11,400 bases of DNA, from the NCBI GenBank assembly GCA_011682595.1, contig JAACEH010000043.1:1-11400 (forward strand), given 5' to 3'. Every line of letters begins with the position of its first letter. The first letter of the stretch is position 1. Source of the stretch: Anaerolineaceae bacterium (GTDB lineage: Bacteria > Planctomycetota > Phycisphaerae > FEN-1346 > JAACEH01). Under the pieces are notes generated by a model that searched no databases, was not told the origin of the DNA, and saw only the letters and a program-made list of their open reading frames with translations. The translations under genes and the position numbers were made by a program. Shown here one piece after another: positions 7,587 through 11,400 of the stretch.

Positions 7587-7841
7587 ATGGATTCGCACCG
7601 CCCGTCCGCATTTTCGACACAGTTGGCTGAGCTTCGCCGCCGGCAGTCGCCCTGCCGTCTCTGTCCGCGAGAATGCCTGGCTGACCGCATCAGCCCGCGG
7701 ACCTTCGTCAATGTCATGAGGCAGTACCGACCGTGCTTCCGGGCCTCCGACTTCCCGGAAATCGACTGCCCGCCGGAGGCCGACGAGATTCTCGAACTCA
7801 AGGCCCGCGCCCGACGGCTCGGGTTGCGGCTCGCGGAGTGA
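7587..7841 (+). pseudogene. PflX-like radical-SAM protein with the catalytic core deleted
   Basis: The 84-residue frame joins the two ends of a PflX-type radical-SAM protein (relatives of pyruvate formate-lyase activating enzyme, normally about 300 residues). Residues 18-34 (RRRQSPCRLCPRECLADR region) match the N-terminal cysteine cluster. Residues 40-84, TFVNVMRQYRPCFRASDFPEI followed by an ARRLGLR-like end, match the extreme C-terminus. The SAM-binding CxxxCxxC motif and barrel between them are absent. The join is in frame and without stops. It cannot do radical-SAM chemistry; whether the small peptide has a metal-binding role is open. The frame opens earlier at a TTG (7521), but the ATG at 7587 with its TATAAT is preferred. 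The stop overlaps the ribosome site of the next gene, so translation is probably coupled. I treat it as an internal-deletion relic, not an established gene. Confidence 0.6.
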
Positions 7842-7843
7842 CC

Positions 7844-9079
7844 ATGAGCGACTGCTTTGGCCGGTGGCTGCAGAAGAAATACGGAACCATCGCCGCCCTC
7901 AACGGCGCCTGGCGGCAGAGGTTGTCTTCCTTCGACCAGGCCCGCGAGCCGCAGCCGCCGACCGCTCGACGCCGGGACGACCTGCCGCCACAGTTGGACT
8001 GGCTGGCTTTTGCCGACCGGCAGAGGCCCCGGACCGCAAGCCCATCCGTGCTCGACTATCTGCGGGAGGTTGTGAATGCTTCCAGAACCGGTGACGGGCT
8101 GACCCGCCTTTACTTCCGCGTCCGCGCCCTGTGCCGCGAGCCGGCGGCCGACGGCAGGCCGCGACGTGTGGCGGAGGTCTGCCGAGCCGTCGGCCCGTTG
8201 TCCGATCCGTCGGCGGTAGAGTTCGCCGTCCGGGCGGCCCTGATGCACGGCGCGGCGGCCGAGGACCGGAATCTGCCCGCCGGATGTGACCTCGCCTCGC
8301 TAGAGCCGGTGTTGGAAACTCTGCATACAGAACCGTGGGAACTGGATCGCAAGGTTCTGATCCTCTATCCGCGAATCTACGCTCACCTGAAGCTGTTGGC
8401 CGATCGGGCCGTCGAGGGTGGCCCGGGCGACGATGAAGGCTTCGGTTTCGAGCGGCCGATTCACACCGCAGGCCCGGCCCTGCTGAAGAAGTTCATTGAC
8501 CTGGCGGTCCAGGCCGGCCTGTCGTTTGCCCTGGGCGACACGCGATTGCCGCTGGAGGAGATTCGCCGCCACGCCCTGGTCATCTGCCCCACACTTGAGG
8601 TCATGTCGAGTGCGGCCATGAGGAAGCTCTCTGGCTATGTTCAAGACGGCGGCTTCCTGGCCATCGGGCCGAGAATTCCGCTGCTCAACGAGCGGATGCG
8701 AAGCGACGACACCCTGGCCCGCCACTTCCCCAACGGACTGTCGGAATTTACCCTGGCCCTTGTGCCCTGCGGTCACGGGGGGGTTTTCACCCTGCCCGGC
8801 CACGTCTCGACCGAGACGATCGCCTACCTGGCCTTCGAGTCCGGCCTGGCCAAGGGACTGACCGCCGAGGCCCCGCAACTGGACTCGGCCATCTTTCGTT
8901 GCGGCCCGCGCAGGCTGCTCTGCGTCGCCAACCCGTTGGACTTTCCCGCCAGCACAACCTTCTCGGGCGAAACAGTCCGCGAGTTGCGCGATCTGGAAAC
9001 CGACCACCGACAACTCTTGCCGGCCAAAAATAAATGCACCATCCCCGCCGCCACGGTACGCTTCATGGAAGTCCTGTAA
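7844..9079 (+). CDS. GH42 beta-galactosidase-like protein lacking the N-terminal catalytic half
   Basis: The 411-residue product starts inside a GH42-like pattern. FGRWLQKKYGTIAALNGAW (5-23) matches the segment that in GH42 follows the acid/base Glu by some tens of residues, and DWLAFAD (52-58) matches the next landmark. A Rossmann-like, glutaminase-type domain comes next (about 168-345: KVLILYP, ALVICPTLEVMS, YVQDGGFLAIGP), like the GH42 trimerisation domain. A small C-terminal beta domain ends in VRFMEVL. The acid/base region is missing and I see no convincing nucleophile Glu motif, so hydrolysis is unlikely. The ATG at 7844 has GGAG at 7835-7838, overlapping the upstream stop TGA, which indicates coupling. 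It may be a truncated relic or a non-catalytic member of a planctomycete GH42-like family. No signal peptide is seen. Confidence 0.6.
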   Translation: MSDCFGRWLQKKYGTIAALNGAWRQRLSSFDQAREPQPPTARRRDDLPPQLDWLAFADRQRPRTASPSVLDYLREVVNASRTGDGLTRLYFRVRALCREPAADGRPRRVAEVCRAVGPLSDPSAVEFAVRAALMHGAAAEDRNLPAGCDLASLEPVLETLHTEPWELDRKVLILYPRIYAHLKLLADRAVEGGPGDDEGFGFERPIHTAGPALLKKFIDLAVQAGLSFALGDTRLPLEEIRRHALVICPTLEVMSSAAMRKLSGYVQDGGFLAIGPRIPLLNERMRSDDTLARHFPNGLSEFTLALVPCGHGGVFTLPGHVSTETIAYLAFESGLAKGLTAEAPQLDSAIFRCGPRRLLCVANPLDFPASTTFSGETVRELRDLETDHRQLLPAKNKCTIPAATVRFMEVL

Positions 9080-9097
9080 GCCGCCGCCGATTCCTCT

Positions 9098-10363
9098 TCA
9101 ACCTTCGAGCTTCGGATTCATCATCCGCCCCATGAAAAGAATGCTGCCGGTCTTGACGTGGCGGATCAGGAACAGAAACGGGTGGTCGGCCCTGAAAACC
9201 GTCGGCCGACTGATACTCCTGAGGGCCATCACCACCGCCGTCGCGGCGGCCGCCTCGGTGCCTTCCTCGTTCACGTCGACGAAGGCCTTGTGCAGCACGG
9301 CTGTGATATAGAGAAACTTCGTGCCGTCCATGCCCGAGAAGTCCGCGGCGCGGGAGAAGGCGTCGCTCATGCCCATGGACTTCAGCGCGTCGTCCAGCCG
9401 GTAGCTGCTCGTCGCCTTGAACTTCGGCAGAGAGACCACGACCTCCTGTTTCCTCAGCAAGGAGGCCCACTTCTTCAGGTTCTCGGCCGAGAGTGATTTC
9501 TCGACCTCGGCCAGACTCTCGGCGGTCTTTTCCCGGGGCAACAGCACCATCATCGCCAGGTCGCCGCCGACGTACGGCATCTCCAGGACCTGCATCTGCG
9601 GCGTCTCGAGGTAGCCGAACTTGCCCTTCTGGTGCATCATGGGAACCTGGACTGTCTTGATCCGCCGTTGTATTGCTGAGACTGCCGTAAACCGCTCCTC
9701 GCTGGTGCGCTTCTTGTCGAACTGGCTGGCCCAGTCGCCCTTGAAGTAAATGGCGTTGGTCAGCACCAGGCGCGTCAACTTGTCCAGAATCCCCTCAGGA
9801 ATGAGCTCCTTGATCTTCTGCTGCGTCTGTTCCTCGACCCAGGTGTTGATCGTCTTGCGGGCCCCTTCGGTGTCGCCGACGAAGTCCACCCGCCGCAGCC
9901 CGCCGCCATAGTTCCGGTTGACCACCCCCAGGAACGGGGCGAGGAACTCATAGCCCTTTTGGCCCCACAAAGCATTGGCCACACTCAGTTGATAGGGACG
10001 CTCCTTGCCGCCGGCATTCAACGCCTCGCCGAGGTCCTTGAAAGCCGCGTGCAGCCGATTCTCCGACAGAGGGAAGTGCAGCACTTTGGCCATCTGGACC
10101 TCGGTCTTCCCCCGGGCCCCGGCGTAGGTCATGGCCAGGGCCGCCGAGATGCTGTACGGCGAAAAGAAATGGTTGCCGGGCTTGGCGGCCAGACGCCGGT
10201 ACATCTGGCAGGCGAAGGCGTTGTTGCCTTCGGCCAGAGAGGCCGGTCCCGCCTTCGCCGCGGGCCGAACTTTGCTGCCGACATTCTTTGCCAGAACCGG
10301 CTCCGCGCAGGCCGCCGCAAGAAGAAACACTACCGTAACCAGAGATAGGTGTCGAAGCTTCAT
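9098..10363 (-). CDS. secreted serpin, predicted trypsin-like protease inhibitor
   Basis: The 421-residue serpin has an N-terminal export signal (MKLRHLSLVTVVFLLAAAC). Cleavage is likely after Ala25 (VLA); Cys19 could instead be lipidated, although its lipobox lacks the usual Leu/Val/Ile at -3. The serpin fold is complete. NHFFSPYSISAALAM is near residue 64-78, LTNAIYFKGDW near 201-211, and DHPFLFLIRH with ILFMGRMMNP at the end. The hinge EEGTEAAAATA (366-376) has the small residues needed for loop insertion, so it should inhibit by the suicide mechanism. Counting from the hinge, P1-P1' is Arg382-Ser383, which predicts trypsin-like targets. Of two adjacent ATGs (10366 and 10363) the second is chosen because AAGGAG lies 6 bases before it. 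The gene converges on the GH42-like gene, 18 bases apart, with no terminator visible between. Confidence 0.93.
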   Translation of the reverse strand: MKLRHLSLVTVVFLLAAACAEPVLAKNVGSKVRPAAKAGPASLAEGNNAFACQMYRRLAAKPGNHFFSPYSISAALAMTYAGARGKTEVQMAKVLHFPLSENRLHAAFKDLGEALNAGGKERPYQLSVANALWGQKGYEFLAPFLGVVNRNYGGGLRRVDFVGDTEGARKTINTWVEEQTQQKIKELIPEGILDKLTRLVLTNAIYFKGDWASQFDKKRTSEERFTAVSAIQRRIKTVQVPMMHQKGKFGYLETPQMQVLEMPYVGGDLAMMVLLPREKTAESLAEVEKSLSAENLKKWASLLRKQEVVVSLPKFKATSSYRLDDALKSMGMSDAFSRAADFSGMDGTKFLYITAVLHKAFVDVNEEGTEAAAATAVVMALRSISRPTVFRADHPFLFLIRHVKTGSILFMGRMMNPKLEG

Positions 10364-10417
10364 CATTCGCTCCTTTCCGTGTGCCGTCCCCAACAGCCAA
10401 GAGCCCATTCTCGCACA

Positions 10418-10446
10418 ATTAGACGACTACGGCGCCGGGAAGTTCA
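10418..10446 (-). promoter_or_regulatory. possible serpin promoter
   Basis: TCTAAT (10423-10418, minus strand) matches the -10 consensus at five of six bases. With a 17-bp spacer the -35 would be TGAACT (10446-10441), a weak match. Transcription would start near 10411, giving a leader of about 48 bases. The groEL terminator lies just upstream, so the serpin gene needs its own promoter in this gap. Confidence 0.35.
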
Positions 10447-10475
10447 GGAATTCCGAGCCTCTTGCGGCACCGCAT

Positions 10476-10507
10476 AAAAAAGGGGGCGAAGCCGAAGCCC
10501 CGCCCCC
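10476..10507 (-). terminator. groEL intrinsic terminator with UUCG tetraloop
   Basis: Read on the minus strand, GGGGGCGGGGC pairs with GCTTCGCCCCC in an 11-bp stem (two G-T wobbles) around a TTCG loop. TTTTTT follows (complement of 10476-10481). It lies 27 bases past the groEL stop and separates that gene from the serpin gene. Confidence 0.9.
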
Positions 10508-10533
10508 GTCACGTCTTGTCTCGGCCGTGCCGC

Positions 10534-11400
<867 letters not shown>

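Noticed and set aside
9063..9470. Open frame overlapping the serpin 3' end on the same strand
   Set aside because: Out-of-frame shadow; the serpin frame carries the conserved reactive loop and C-terminal motifs over the same bases.

Overview
The window is high-GC (roughly 60-65%), densely coding bacterial DNA. The gene set is a bacterial homologue of the tRNA-queuosine mannosyltransferase, an archaeal/Thermotoga-type S-adenosylhomocysteinase, a DUF1015 protein, a stand-alone glycogen-binding-type module, a GAF-GGDEF protein, a GH42-like protein, a secreted serpin and a GroEL without a GGM tail. This mix best fits a Planctomycetota (PVC-group) genome, possibly Phycisphaerae-like. That is inference from content; there is no rRNA or other phylogenetic anchor here.

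Layout. Positions 14-1126 (+) hold the DUF3524/GT4 glycosyltransferase. Positions 1127-1891 hold no convincing protein gene but are not empty. A perfect -35 (TTGACA) promoter precedes about 165 nt of potentially structured sequence that ends in two tandem intrinsic terminators, which is a candidate small RNA. After it, at 1541-1814, comes a cluster of palindromes separated by related direct repeats, a REP/MITE-like element. A plus-strand group follows: trpF (1892-2530), ahcY (2604-3866) and DUF1015 (3952-5259), closed by a terminator at 5293-5321 that can also serve the opposing gene. Two minus-strand genes come next: a 114-residue CBM48-type module (5351-5695) and a receiver-like/GAF/GGDEF protein (5875-7395).

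A divergent promoter region at 7396-7586 drives that GGDEF gene leftward. Rightward it drives two translationally coupled ORFs that look like gene remnants. One is a PflX-like radical-SAM protein whose whole catalytic core is missing (7587-7841). The other is a GH42-like protein without its N-terminal catalytic half (7844-9079). The rightward promoter has a perfect TATAAT placed so that transcription should begin at or next to the ATG, so the first remnant may be read from a leaderless message. The right end is minus strand: a secreted serpin with an Arg-Ser reactive site (9098-10363) and the C-terminal half of GroEL (10534 to beyond the window), which ends in a strong UUCG-loop terminator.

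How the genes work together. trpF serves tryptophan synthesis. ahcY clears S-adenosylhomocysteine from methylation reactions. The DUF1015 protein is probably co-transcribed with ahcY, but its role is unknown. The CBM48 and GGDEF genes may be an alpha-glucan-binding adaptor and a c-di-GMP signalling protein; nothing in the sequence links them. There is no mobile-element transposase, CRISPR array, tRNA or rRNA that I can support.
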